From NCBI GenBank assembly GCA_036245805.1, contig BTRK01000002.1:11156689-11220688 (forward strand): 64,000 bases of DNA. Direction: 5' to 3'. Both the position numbers and the translations under genes were made by a program. The notes under the pieces are model-generated. The model ran no database searches, had not been told where the DNA came from, and was given only the letters and a program-made list of their open reading frames with translations. How positions within the stretch are numbered: the stretch's first letter is position 1; every line of letters starts with the position of its first letter. Origin of the DNA: Pristionchus mayeri (Eukaryota; Nematoda; Chromadorea; Rhabditida; Neodiplogasteridae). Positions 9,829 through 20,877 of the stretch are shown one piece after another.

Positions 9829-12158
9829 TCAATGGGAGGTTTCCTCCAATGCCTGATGTCCCTTATTGACGGCTAGATGCTGCTTCAGCTCATCCAGATA
9901 ATAGAACTGCTCGCCGCAGGAGAGACATGTGAAAGGCTAGAAAACAAATTTTACGCATACGTTCACTGTCATTCGTCTGCAGAAAGAATTTGCGATAGTT
10001 AAGGTTCAATTATCGGGATAAGAATTTCATATTCATATTTCAAATCAACACACATGAATCTTATGGACGGAGCGGATGTGATGGCTTCGAGTTCGAATAT
10101 CGTAGAATGATGCGTTACAGTGAGGGCAGGAGAAGGGCTTCTTACCTGATTGAAAAAATTATTAAATAGCTTGTTCCCCAGAGGTGCAGGAATGCATGTA
10201 TGAAACTAGTTAAGTGTAACAGGCAGTTGTTTAGCTAGACATATACAAATAAATACACTCACCCGCATGCAGTAGCATATGACTGGTTAAACACTGTTTG
10301 CTGCTAAGACGCTGGCCACATTCAGGGCACACATACGATTTCTTGCTCGTTGGATTTGATTTGGCTTCCGCAGGCTCCTTTCTCTCAGCCTCAATATTTG
10401 TCTAATTTCGACAAGTGTTGGTGAGCATAAGATGAATGAACTAATACGAAAGAATATGAATAATACAAAAGCTTAAAATGTAAACATAAAATGTGCATGG
10501 CCAAAATAACGCTTACTAACAACACCTGAAAAAAGCAAATGATAGATTTACCCCAATCTTATGCACATATTGAATGTGTTTATTTCGCACTGGATTTTTG
10601 AGGAAGTAGGCGTCACAGTGAGGACAAAGGAAGGTCTTTGCACCTGAGTAAATACATATTTTCATCATTTCGATTTTGTCGTCATTATGCTCCAGATCAC
10701 GATAAGAAACTAAAGTTATCACATACATTGAAATTTGAAAAACAAACCAGTGTGTACACGCATGTGAAACTCGAGACGTGATTTGGTGATGAGATTCTTG
10801 CCGCACTCAGAACACACGCATGATTTATCCACCAATTGCACTGACTCGCCCTCTTTTCCGTTTGATGGACGGAATATCTGAAAAATATTAAATACGTTTC
10901 GAGTTTTTATCAAATTTAATAAAACATTCACGAAAATTACGATATGCATACAATATTATAAAAATGATATTCATACTCACATCGGCAATTGAGTCCTCCT
11001 GCATGATACCAGCCTCTTTATTAATCTCATTCGGTATTCTGAATGCGTTGTATAAATCAGCATCTTCTGTGCTCGCGTCGGGACAATAGTCCTAAAAATT
11101 CGAAATACTGTAATAAATAAACCTGAAAGACATTTCACTTTAGAGAACAGTCACATTAAATGAGGGAACTGCACTTAGTAGAAGCCTGTTTTGCGATGAC
11201 TTGTGATTGAAATCGGAAGGCTTGAAGTGACTGCCACACACTAGCGGGAATTTTGTCACATTCAGTACTTCCATGAGAGATCTCCTTCCTTCCTCGGTCG
11301 CACGAACAGCTTTTACCCATCTTGTGCGTCTAGTTTCATTCTAGGTGAAATACTGCATTTCATTTCTCGTTCGCTTTCGGTAGCAGACGATGCATGTCAC
11401 ACGTTTCGTTCTGTAGGAATACTCCGCCTAAAATACAAGACAAGTAATTTTTAAAAAATCCATTTTCATACTTGGAAAAACCAAGGCATTGGATTTGAAA
11501 TATCAGGGGTGTTTTCACAAGTTTACAGTAGCTAACCTCTGTATCATCTATTCTCTCAGTGTGAATTTGATCATTAGAACGATCAGTTTGCACGATAGGA
11601 AGAGAAAATTCGGTAGATGGACAGTATATCTAAAGAGGGAAAATCAACATTTCCAACATAATGTTTACACACATCGAGAATTGGCTCTTCTTGCTTGATT
11701 TCAGAAAAATCGACGATCGGCTCATTCTTCATTCCTAGTTCAGTGTCAATAGATACAATCTAAAAGCAAATGTCAAAAGCTCAAGAAAAGAACTCCATCA
11801 TAAAATACTTTTTTGTGCAATTATTTCGATCATTATCGTATACTAAACTGCATTGAACGAACAATCAATCACCCAATCGAGTGATCTTGCCACACGATAA
11901 TCGCAAGATGATCATTGTCATTTAAGAATGAACTAGTCTGAAAGATCTCTCCCCCGCCTTCGGCGGTTGGTTCCGTCCTGGCGGACCGATTTCGTAATCC
12001 AGTCAGGCGGAGTCACACAGAACTTTACATATATCAAAGTATAGATAACGCGGATAAGTGAACAAGTAACGTATTATTGTCTACAAGATGTGATTTAAAA
12101 GAAATACCTCTTCTTCATCCATGGTCAGCACAACATTCCCTTCGGCAAATCTTGCCAT
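9829..12158 (-). pseudogene. zinc-finger array copy B: THAP-C2H2 gene with a nonsense codon in the THAP exon
   Basis: ATG at 12158 (MARFAEGNVVLTMDEEE) leads to acidic exons near 11680-11765 and 11540-11632, then a THAP exon (about 11160-11430), an acidic exon (10982-11092) and five C2H2-like fingers: CSECGKNLIT, LCPHCDAYFL, CPECGQRLSS, SCPHCNASFY and CLSCGEQFYY, ending EETSH and TGA at 9829-9831. All finger exons are open with good splice sites. The THAP exon retains CIVC, WVKAVRAT, LVCGSHFKPSDF and an AVPSF end, but has TAG where the intact copy has AAG (11341 region), just after QYFT. Unless that exon is skipped the product stops before the fingers. It could still make a finger-only protein. 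Confidence 0.65.
11943..12012. other. paired GC-rich hairpins in intron 1 of copy B
   Basis: CCGCCTTCGGCGG and GTCCTGGCGGAC form two adjacent perfect short stems in otherwise AT-rich intron DNA. The same block is in intron 1 of copy C1 (about 16615-16680) but absent from the homologous intron of copy E. It could be a small insertion or a structured RNA; nothing more can be said. Confidence 0.35.
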
Positions 12159-12599
12159 CCTTGATCGGTTACGGTACCTGATAGAAGTGCTTTGACTATC
12201 GAGACATTTGTTGTGCTTTTACAGGCATATCAATGAACGTAACTGACATGTAGAGATATTTGAACATAGTTGTTAGAATTGAAACTGTTTATTGCGACAT
12301 ATAGTATAATCCAAGTAATTATGCTTGGAAAACTTCGCATCACAACTATCGGACGATCAGTACAGAAAAAGCAAATTCACATGAGTAGCAAAGTTAAAAC
12401 ATTCGCATTGTAAGTCATGGAGATTCAAGTACTTTAAAACAATTAATAATATAGAAATGTATACTCAACGTGGGAAAATATGACAAAGGATGGGATCAAA
12501 GACGGCGTCGATTCTTTGTCTGTACAATAAATAATGAAATACTCAAAATATACTCAAACTCAAAATGTATACTCAAAATGGGAAGTGCTATCAAATACG

Positions 12600-12944
12600 T
12601 GTTGTATCCTGTCCCTTGTTGATGTCCACGTAGACGGGAGAGGACGGACAAACACACCGTTTATCCACGAATAAATAAATAGGAGAAAATACTACAACAA
12701 AGAGCCGTCAACCAGCTAGGGTGAGCGAGCGAGAGAGAACTGACAACGGGGCGACGCAACAATTGCATAAATACGACTGAGTATAAATACTGCGCGTCAA
12801 CACCATTTAAATCGCTATTTATGGGAATGCGACCTTAACTACGGTAGGCGCGTTTGGCGGGGCGCACGAAGTGCGATGGGTCACATACATGCAATCTCTG
12901 ATAGGAAGTATTACTAAAAGGTTATAACTAATTCCTATACAACA
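12600..12944 (-). repeat. 3' LTR of the small LTR element
   Basis: TGTTG...CAACA ends, 345 bp, next to the polypurine tract. It pairs with 14326-14670. Confidence 0.88.
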
Positions 12945-13167
12945 CCTCCCCTTCAAGATTGACACTCAGTCGATCTTAAAATCACTAATCGGGGGAAGGA
13001 GGTGAGGTGAAGGTATCAAATTTGGTCTGGGATATCATTCTCGGATGATATTTCAATCTTGGACGCTCTTCCGTCATTGTGGCGAGCCGTCCTCCTTCAC
13101 AGTCTCCTTCTTGACGAGACGTTTCTCGTGACTCTTGTTTGACTCCGTGATGAGAGCCGTCTTCTCA

Positions 13168-13707
13168 TCACGGTAACCTTGTAGCGATCGAGTCGCTTCT
13201 CACTTTGAGAAGGTGCAGCCTTCCGATGAGATCTCTCCCAACGATGACTCGGTCAGTGCTTTCCACGTACACTTCTGCACGTACACTGATGTAACCGTAT
13301 TCCAGTTCACACATGATCTTTCCATCGATCTCCAGCTGCTGTCCATCGGCACACAATGCCTCACATTCAGGGAATGAACCTTCGAGGGTGGATCTCCAAA
13401 CTTCTTCAGAGATGGACGAGATGTTCGAGCCGTTGACCCTGATCACTCTGCATCTCCTTCCGTACTTGTCCTCATCCTCGACGACCTTTCCACACTGCTC
13501 ACTGCAGTTCTCCATAGTGGACGCATCGCGCGACTTTTCGGGCTTGCTCCTCTTTCCAAACTTGTCCTGTTTCTCCATACAGCACACATGTTCCATTTCG
13601 CGAGACCTATCTCGCTGCACGACGCCTTGCCGCACTTGTTCTTTCTGCTGATGGACTTGTCCATGCAGCTCACGTGGTCCATTTCGCGAAACTCTTTTCG
13701 CTTGCAC
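13168..13707 (-). pseudogene. gypsy-type aspartic protease remnant
   Basis: The C-terminal half of this 179-codon frame aligns by eye with the protease of the gypsy element at 43563: ISEEVWRS, CADGQQLEIDGKIMCELEYG and VIVGRDLIGRL correspond to ISEKLW, CANGDALDLQGKF and LLGKNFIKML. The segment that should carry the catalytic DTG is missing (VNGSNISSISEE), so no active enzyme is expected. The N-terminal half is rich in Lys/Arg/Cys/Gln with no recognised domain and may be a gag relic. Confidence 0.6.
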
Positions 13708-14325
13708 GATTCCTCATCGCACTCGCCCGATGGTGGTTCCATCAGGCTCACGTGTTTCACCTGATTGGGGACTTGCGCTCGACTTCTCGCACTCGCACAA
13801 CGTCTTGTGCTTGTCTAGACTGATGCGGGGGTTTGCGCGTGACTATTCACACTTGCACGACCTCTCATGCTTATCCTGCCCGCTCGCTGAATTGCTCTCC
13901 TCTGCTCCACCCCTGCTTCTCTCTTTGACGCTTTTCCAGGTACTGTGAGCACGTGGCCTCGATTCCTTTCGAGCCGTGCTCTCCATGGATTCTTCACATT
14001 GTTTCTCATCGTGTGTGTGATTATTTAGAAAATTGGGCAGCAATTCGCCTCAATTTACTAAATTCAGAGCCGTGAATCAGACCTTTCGTATCACTCTATT
14101 CACTCGGTTCGTGACAATTAGCCCCAGCTCACGCCGAGTTTAGCTAATTGCCAATCACAAACGACTTTCAGCGAGTTCTTGTGACAATTGACCCCAGCAC
14201 CGCCGAGTTCCGCCAATTGTCACTTCGCTTACTCACGATGACGAAATCACCACAGGTACGTCTGGCTAACCGCCCCGACTCCGAATGTGTGATTACGCTG
14301 AGTCCGCAGTGATCCTGAAAACCAG

Positions 14326-14670
14326 TGTTGTATCCTGTCCCTTGTTGATGTCCACGTAGACGGGAGAGGACGGATAAACACACCGTTTATCCACGAATAA
14401 ATAAATAGGAGAAAATACTACAACAAAGAGCCGTCAACCAGCTAGGGTGAGCGAGCGAGAGAGAACTGACAACGGGGCGACGCAACAATTGCATAAATAC
14501 GACTGAGTATAAATACTGCGCGTCAACACCATTTGAATCGCTATTTATGGAAATGCGACCTTAACTACGGTAGGCGCGTTTGGCGGGGCGCACGAAGTGC
14601 GATGGGTCACATACATGCAATCTGTGATAGGAATTATTACTAAAAGGTTATTACTAATTCCTATACAACA
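14326..14670 (-). repeat. 5' LTR of the small LTR element
   Basis: 345 bp, close match to 12600-12944. On the minus strand it is followed by CTGGTTTTCAGGATC, a possible primer binding site beginning TGG. Confidence 0.88.
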
Positions 14671-14701
14671 ATACGAGATCTATTCGTTGTTTGCAAGAGC
14701 G

Positions 14702-14713
14702 AATGACGTCATC
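14702..14713. promoter_or_regulatory. CRE-like site separated from its partner by the LTR element
   Basis: TGACGTCA at 14704-14711. By comparison with copies A and D its partner is the degenerate GGCGTCG at about 12504-12510 upstream of copy B. The LTR element now lies between them, moving this site about 2.1 kb away. Confidence 0.4.
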
Positions 14714-14818
14714 TTATCCTAATTTTAAGTGTTTAGTTGAGGCGAGGAAAGCGGCTCTGTGTGGAAATGGTGGATCAAATCACAGCTCACACTGATCATG
14801 ACGAAATGGGAAATCATA

Positions 14819-16019
14819 TTAGGTTGTTGCATAAGTCTTGATCGTTTTTTGCACTTAGTGATCATGACCTCTGTAAGAGTTCTTATTTCAATGAGCGCCA
14901 TCTAGTTTTTATTAAGTTAATAGTACATTCATGTGCTTCCCGGCGCACGTTAGTTCAAAGCTGTTGAATCATTCTGATGGGAACAGCACGAAATCAAAGT
15001 CTCTCGACTGGAGTCGTGGGGTTGACATTTTGTGGAGATCTCAATGCAGAGCGATGATATTGCCAAACTTGAGCCACTATATAAAATAACAGTGAACACA
15101 TGATATTTTAGTACAATTACGGCGTTTGCAAAATATTGCCCATTGTAGAGAATTGAACTTCATTCCGTATCAGTCCACTATGTTACGTCGCAAACATGTT
15201 AATTTTATCGAATTTTGTTTATTAGAGGTTGGGATATCTAAATCAATCAGGAATATTTAACAGTCATATTGACCAATTTGCTGTTTTGGTTTAAAGATGT
15301 GACATTATTCCTTCGACCTGATTTCAAATTCCGCAATTTATGGTGGAAATCGAGGTATCAAAATCGACACATTCGTCAATTTTCTATCTGAACCATCAAA
15401 CAAGTGCTGGATGTAAGGTGGTTATCTGAACGAGCAACCCTTCTCCTATCTACCACTATATGAAAAGTTTTGGGAAATAAATAATAACTTTCAATCTTTG
15501 ATTTTTTTAATTTGCTATTTTACGGGAAGATCAATATCCCTTTTTTTCTTGTTATTGCATTGTTCAATGGATGATTGTTCCAGCGCACGTGAATCGACAT
15601 GAAACGTCTTGGTTCTATAGGGAGGGAAACTATTTGAATTGAACATGAGAGAGAGTAGGCGGTCCAATTCGAAATCAGTTTTCTCTGGGTTAGATGAAGC
15701 TAGACCCATGTTCAACATAGGTTTTGGAAGAGCAATCAGTACACTAATAATCACGAGTTTTGGGGTTGTGCTATGGCCATTCCCAATGAAGTTGTTCAAT
15801 CTCGAAGGAACATCCAATTTATTATCAGAAGTTTTCTATGCTAAAGCTACTATTTATAGCTTTGAACGCTTGCACGATTAAGTTCAACATCATGATAATA
15901 ATAAGCAAGTATACTCCTAAACTATTTTACTAAATCAAAGCGTAGTCGTTTGGCCGAAGCGAAATCGATGGCTTGAAACTTAGTGCTCAAAAACGATCAA
16001 GACTTATGCAACAACCTGA
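14819..16019. mobile_element. mariner-like non-autonomous element, TA target
   Basis: Inverted ends TTAGGTTGTTGCATAAGTCT and its near complement (...GACTTATGCAACAACCTGA), flanked by TA on both sides. The homologous point downstream of copy D (CATATTTTAAAGC near 25773) has no element, which supports the borders. The 1.2 kb interior contains open frames at 15515-15881 but none resembles a transposase. Confidence 0.75.
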
Positions 16020-16071
16020 TACTTTAAAGCAAATTCTGAAGCTGCAATTCCTCACCTGCTGCCAGTAGAAA

Positions 16072-16824
16072 TTAGTTCAAAGGGGGTTCCTCCATCGCCT
16101 GATGTCCCTCATTGTCGGCTAGATGTTTCTTCAGCTTCTCCATATAGAAGAATTTCTCGTCACAGGGAGACACCCGAATGGCTACAAGCAAAATTTTTTC
16201 TCCCCTGTACAGTTCTCCAATGATTATATTCCAAAAGTTGTGATACCTTCTTCTGATGGACAAACCGAATATGGCGGTTTCGAGTGCTAGCGCCGCAGAA
16301 TGATGTGTTGCAGTGAGGACAGAGGAATGACTTCTCACCTGATTGGAACTCACGCTTAGCAATTTTGTCGAGTTAAGTGACTACAGTTGTTTGGGAAAAG
16401 AATGGTTCGTATATTTACACTCACCCGCATGCTGTAGCATATGTTCCGTTAAACATAGTTTGCTGCTTTTTCGACACTTTGTGCAATGATTTCGATCATC
16501 ATCGTATACTAAACTGCATTGAACGAACAATCAATTACCCAATCGAGTGATCTTGCCACACGATATTCGCAAGATGATCATTGTCATTTATGAATGAATT
16601 AGTCTGACAGATCTCTCCCCCGCCTTCGGCGGTTGGTTCCGTCCTGGCGGACCGATTTCGTAATCCAGTCAGACGGAGTCACACAGAACTTTACATATAT
16701 CAAAGTATAGATAACGCGGATAAGTGAACAAGTAAAGTATTATTGCCTACAAGATGTGATTTAAAAGAAATGCCTCTTCTTCATCCATGGTCAGCACAAC
16801 ATTCCCTTCGGCAAACCTTGCCAT
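16072..16824 (-). pseudogene. zinc-finger array copy C1: internally deleted remnant
   Basis: The start exon (MARFAEGNVVLTMDEEE, ATG at 16824) and its intron match copy B closely. At about 16470 the intron joins directly into the middle of a finger exon (SSKLCLTEHMLQHAG), so the acidic, THAP and first finger exons are gone. Two 3' exons remain: LCPHCNTSFC...H (to 16340) and SPCDEKFFYMEKLKKHLADN ending PPLN and TAA at 16072. It looks like the product of unequal recombination within the array. Confidence 0.65.
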
Positions 16825-17044
16825 CCTTGATCGGTTACGGTACCTGATAGAAGTGCTTTGACTATCGAGACATTTGTTGTGCTTTTACAGGTATATCAAT
16901 GAACGTTACTGACATGTAGAGATATTTGAACATAATTGTTAGAATCGAAACTGTTTATTGTGAAATATAGTATAATCCAAGTAATTATGCTCGGAAAACT
17001 TCGCAGCACAACTATGAGACAATCAATACAGAAAAAAGTAGAAA

Positions 17045-18440
17045 TTAGTTCATCGCCTGATGTCCCTCATTGTCGGCTAGATGTTTCTTCAGCTTGTCCA
17101 TATAGAAGAACTTCTCGTCACAGGAGAGACACCCGAACGGCCACAAGCAACATTTTTTCTCCCCTGTACAGTTCTCAAATGATCACATCAAAAATGAAGG
17201 ACTTCGACAATTCGATATAGTTACATTCCAAAAGTTGTGATACCTGCTTCTGATGGACAGAGCGAATGTGGCGGTTTCGAGTTCTAGTGCCGCAGAATGA
17301 TGAGTTGCAGTGAGGACAGAGGAATGGCTTCTCACCTGATTCGAATTCATGTTTAGCAATTTTTTTGAGTTAAGTGACTACAGTTTTTTGGGAAAAAAAT
17401 TGTTCGAATTTTTTCACTCACCCGCATGCTGTAGCATATGTTCCGTTAACCACTGTTTTCTGCTAAGACGCTGGCCACATTCAGTGCACACATGCTTCTT
17501 GGTCATTTTAGTTGATTCAGCTTCTGTAGGCTCCTTTCTCGCAACCTAAACATCTGCCTTCAACTTAATATGAAATCGCTTTCGAATGCACACAAGTTCA
17601 TAAAAAACAAATGAAAAGAAACAATTGTAACGTAATAACGTTGCAATTACGTTCGCTATACCTGGATGTTATGCACAAATCGGATGTGGTTATTGAGATG
17701 AGATTTGTTGGTGAAGAATTCGGGACAGTGATTGCAAATGTAGGTCTTTCCACCTGAGTAAATGGATAATTTCGTCGCATAGTAAATGGATAATTTCATC
17801 GTATACCATCATTATTCATCAATAGCTTTGCAAACCAATATTTCGTGGGAAAATAAAATTTGTAGCACATAAATTTGCTTAACTTTGAATAACAAATCAG
17901 TGTGAAGGCATGTGAAACTCGAGATTTAGCTTGGTGTATTGGTTCTTACCGCATTTGGAACACACACACACATTCTCTACCGCTTGCACCGATTCGTCCT
18001 CATTTCCGATTGGTGGACGGTTTTCCTGAATTGTATGAAATCAACTATGTTTTTTATTGCATTGGATAAAACATCGAAAAACTCAACCTAAAACAAAAAA
18101 GTGATTAAAACGAGTGTTGTCACACCGTTTAAATGATTGGAAAACCCAAAAAACCGTGTCTGTGTTCAAAATGGAATTGCAGTGACCTCTGTGTCATCCA
18201 TTGCCTCAATGGGAATATTTTCCTTCAAGGGACGATCAGTTTGCTCGATTTGACGAGAAGTTCCGGCAGACAGAGACTCCATCTAGAGGGAAAAACAATT
18301 AATATTTTTGCTTATCCATTAGAGAAACATCATGAAAAACGCATTTTTCCAATCTCGAGAAAATATTCACGCACATCGGCAATTGGTTCTTCCTGTTCAC
18401 CAAAATCGTCGATCTGCGCATTTTTAATTTCCAATTCCAT
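17045..18440 (-). pseudogene. zinc-finger array copy C2: start fused to exon 2, frameshifted first finger
   Basis: The usual AAGGATG start context at 18440 runs directly into the second-exon sequence (ELEIKNAQIDDFGEQEEPIA), so intron 1 and the original first codons are deleted. Later exons encode MDDTE, CSKCGKNQYTKLNLEFH, ICNHCPEFF...H, CTECGQRLSR...H, LCPHCNSSFC...H and CLSCDEKFFYMDKLKKHL, ending at TAA 17045-17047. In the first finger exon a two-base deletion (CACATGCCTTCAC versus CACATGCGCATTCAC) and loss of the GT donor create an early stop. There is no THAP exon. Confidence 0.65.
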
Positions 18441-18639
18441 CCTTGATCGGTTACGGTACCTGATCGCGTGATTATTGATTCGTTATGCATTCACAGGTAT
18501 ATCAATGAATCAACTGACATATGGAGGTACACATTTTGAAAATAGTTGTTATAATTTAACTGTTTATTGAGGCAGATAATGTAATCCAATGCATTGCGCA
18601 TGGAAAACTTCGCACCAACTATGGGAAAATCACTATATA

Positions 18640-19996
18640 CAGTCGCGCCGGAAAGTCACCGTACACTTTTTGAATTTGTTTTTGAACTTTTTTGAATCTT
18701 TTTGCCCAGGAAATACATCATTCTGGCACTCACGTATGATGTACCAAATCCGTCGGAGATTATGATCATGGTATTATGGTATGACGTCATCGCATAGTTA
18801 TTGGGTAATGATGACCCAATCAATCTGCACTTTTTCAAAACGGCATTATTCTTATATAAATTTTTTCCTGTTCGCCATACTTTCCATGATTGGAGATATG
18901 ACCAAGGCCTACCCAGAATAAATTTTTGAAGGTACTGCTCGGTCGCACATTTGCTGCAGCGAAGCTGCAAAAAGAGGATCTGAAATTCGGAACTCGAGTT
19001 CTAGAGTAGCTAGAGACCCGTTCAAAGCATCAAAATGATCGCCATCGTGAGTACACACGATCCTGAGAATATGAATACGATAACTCATAATTTGCCATCA
19101 GGGCATGAAAAAATCACTTTTTTGCATGACCATTTTTTGGTCATCCATAACTTTACGGAAAAGTTTAGTAAAAATCTGATTTTTATCTGGTAATGTTCAC
19201 AATGTATAGAAGAACTGAAGCCCAACTTTTTAGAGCGTTTGGATATCTTTCCAGCCCGCGGCGTTCGTTTTTCGGAGGTATAGTAGGGTCGGAAAACACC
19301 CTGTTTACGCACTCTCGTTGTCTGCACTCTCTCACCCATAGGGGTAAACAAGGTGTTTCCCGACCCTAGTATACCTCCGAAAAACGCACGCCGCGGGCCG
19401 GAAAGATATCCAAACGCTCTAAAAAGTTGGAATTCAGTCCTTCAATACATTTTGAACATTATCAGATAAAAAGCAGATTTTTACTAAACTTTTCCGTAAA
19501 GTTATGGATGACCAAAAAATGGTCATGCAAAAAAGTGATTTTTTCATGCCCCGAGGGCAAATTAGGAGATATCGTACTCATATTCTCAGGATCATGTGTA
19601 CTCACGATAGCGATCTTGATGCTTTGAACGGGTCTCTAGCTACTCTAAAACTCGAGTTCCGAATTTCAGATCCTGTTTTTGCAGCTTCGCTGCAGCAAAT
19701 GTGCGACCGAGCAACACCTTCAAAAATTTATTCTGGGTAGGCCTCGGTCATATCTCCAATCATGGAAAGTATGGCGAACAGGAAAAAATCTATGTAAGAA
19801 TAATGCCGTTTTGAAAAAGTGCAGATTGATTGGGTCATCAATACCCAATAACTATGCGATGACGTCATACCATAATACCATGATCATAATCTCCGATGGA
19901 TTTGGTACATCACACCTGAGTACCAGAATGATGCATTTCCTGGCCAAAAAGATACAACAAATTCAAAAAGTGTACGGTGACTTTCCGGCGCGACTG
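18640..19996. mobile_element. Tc1-type fold-back element, 1357 bp
   Basis: The ends are CAGTCGCGCCGGAAAGTCAC and its complement, flanked by TA. The whole element is one palindrome with a loop of about 36 bp at 19309-19344. The flanking DNA (CACTATATA / ATTATCAATTTC) matches the uninterrupted paralogous sequence CAGTATATAATTATCAATTTC at 9470-9490, which gives a clear empty site. The open frames on the two arms mirror each other and resemble no transposase. CAGT ends with a TA target are typical of Tc1-like elements. Confidence 0.88.
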
Positions 19997-20098
19997 TAAT
20001 TATCAATTTCACAATGGTGAAAGGGAAGATTCAAGTACTGTAAAGTTAGTAATGACATACTCAAAATGGGCAAAATCAGAAAATGGGAAGGATCGAAA

Positions 20099-20140
20099 AC
20101 GACGTCGATTCGATGTCTGTTAGGGCGGATGATCCTAGCG
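20099..20140. promoter_or_regulatory. decayed CRE-like pair upstream of copy C2
   Basis: GACGTCGATTCG at about 20101-20112 is kept, while the second site reads GGATGATCCTAGCG instead of GGATGACGTCATC. The fold-back element now lies between this region and copy C2. Confidence 0.35.
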
Positions 20141-20877
20141 TAATCTTAGCCAAATTTGAAGTATTTCTTCGAGAAGAAGAGACAGTATGTGTCTGGAAAA
20201 ATTAAAAGATCAGAGTTCAGAGCACATATAACATTACTTACTTAACAAAACTGAATATCATATGGGACAATAAATGAGGAACTTCTGAACTTCTGAACCT
20301 CCAAATCCCCACCTGTTGCACGCAGAAATCAATTCAAGGGGAGGTTTCCTCCACTGCATGATGTCCTTTATTGACGGCTAAATGCTGCTTCAGCTCGTCC
20401 TGATAATAGAACTGCTCGCCGCAGGAGAGACAAAGGCTAGAAAAAACATTTTACAAATACATTCCGTTATTCGCCTGCAAAAGAATTGCGAAATACGACT
20501 GTAGCTCGCTAACGTTCAATTACCAGGATAGGAGTTGCATATTGATATTTCAAAGTCAACATACATGCTTCTTATGGACGGAGCGGATGTGATGGGGGCA
20601 GGAATGCATGTATGAAACTAGTTACGTGTGATTGACAGTTGTTTAGCTAAAGAAATATACAAATAAATAAGCTCACCCGCATGCAGTAGCATGTGACTGG
20701 TTAAACACTGTTTGCTGCTAAGAAGCTGGCCACATTCAGGGCACACATACTTGCTCTTTGGAGTTGATTCGGCTTCCGCAGGCTCCTTTGCCTCAATATT
20801 TTCTAATTTCGAAAAGTGTTGGTGAGCATAAGATGAATGATCTAATATGAAAGAATATAAATAATACAAAATCTTAA

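Larger units (their letters stand above)
12595..14675 (-). mobile_element. non-autonomous LTR retrotransposon with 5-bp target duplication
   Basis: Two 345-bp LTRs (12600-12944 and 14326-14670) begin TGTTGTATCC and end CTATACAACA on the plus strand. They differ at about six positions by eye. ATACG flanks both sides (12595-12599, 14671-14675). The polypurine tract (GAAGGGGAGGTG on the minus strand) abuts the left LTR, so the element reads on the minus strand. The 1.4 kb interior lacks reverse transcriptase and integrase and holds only a damaged protease-like frame. The element sits in the upstream region of zinc-finger copy B. Confidence 0.9.

Noticed and set aside
15515..15881. Overlapping open frames inside the mariner-like element at 14819-16019
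   Set aside because: No transposase motif (no catalytic D or NARPH-type motif); both strands are open, as expected from low stop density.
18656..19999. Mirrored open frames inside the fold-back element
   Set aside because: They arise because both arms are the same sequence; the translations resemble no transposase.
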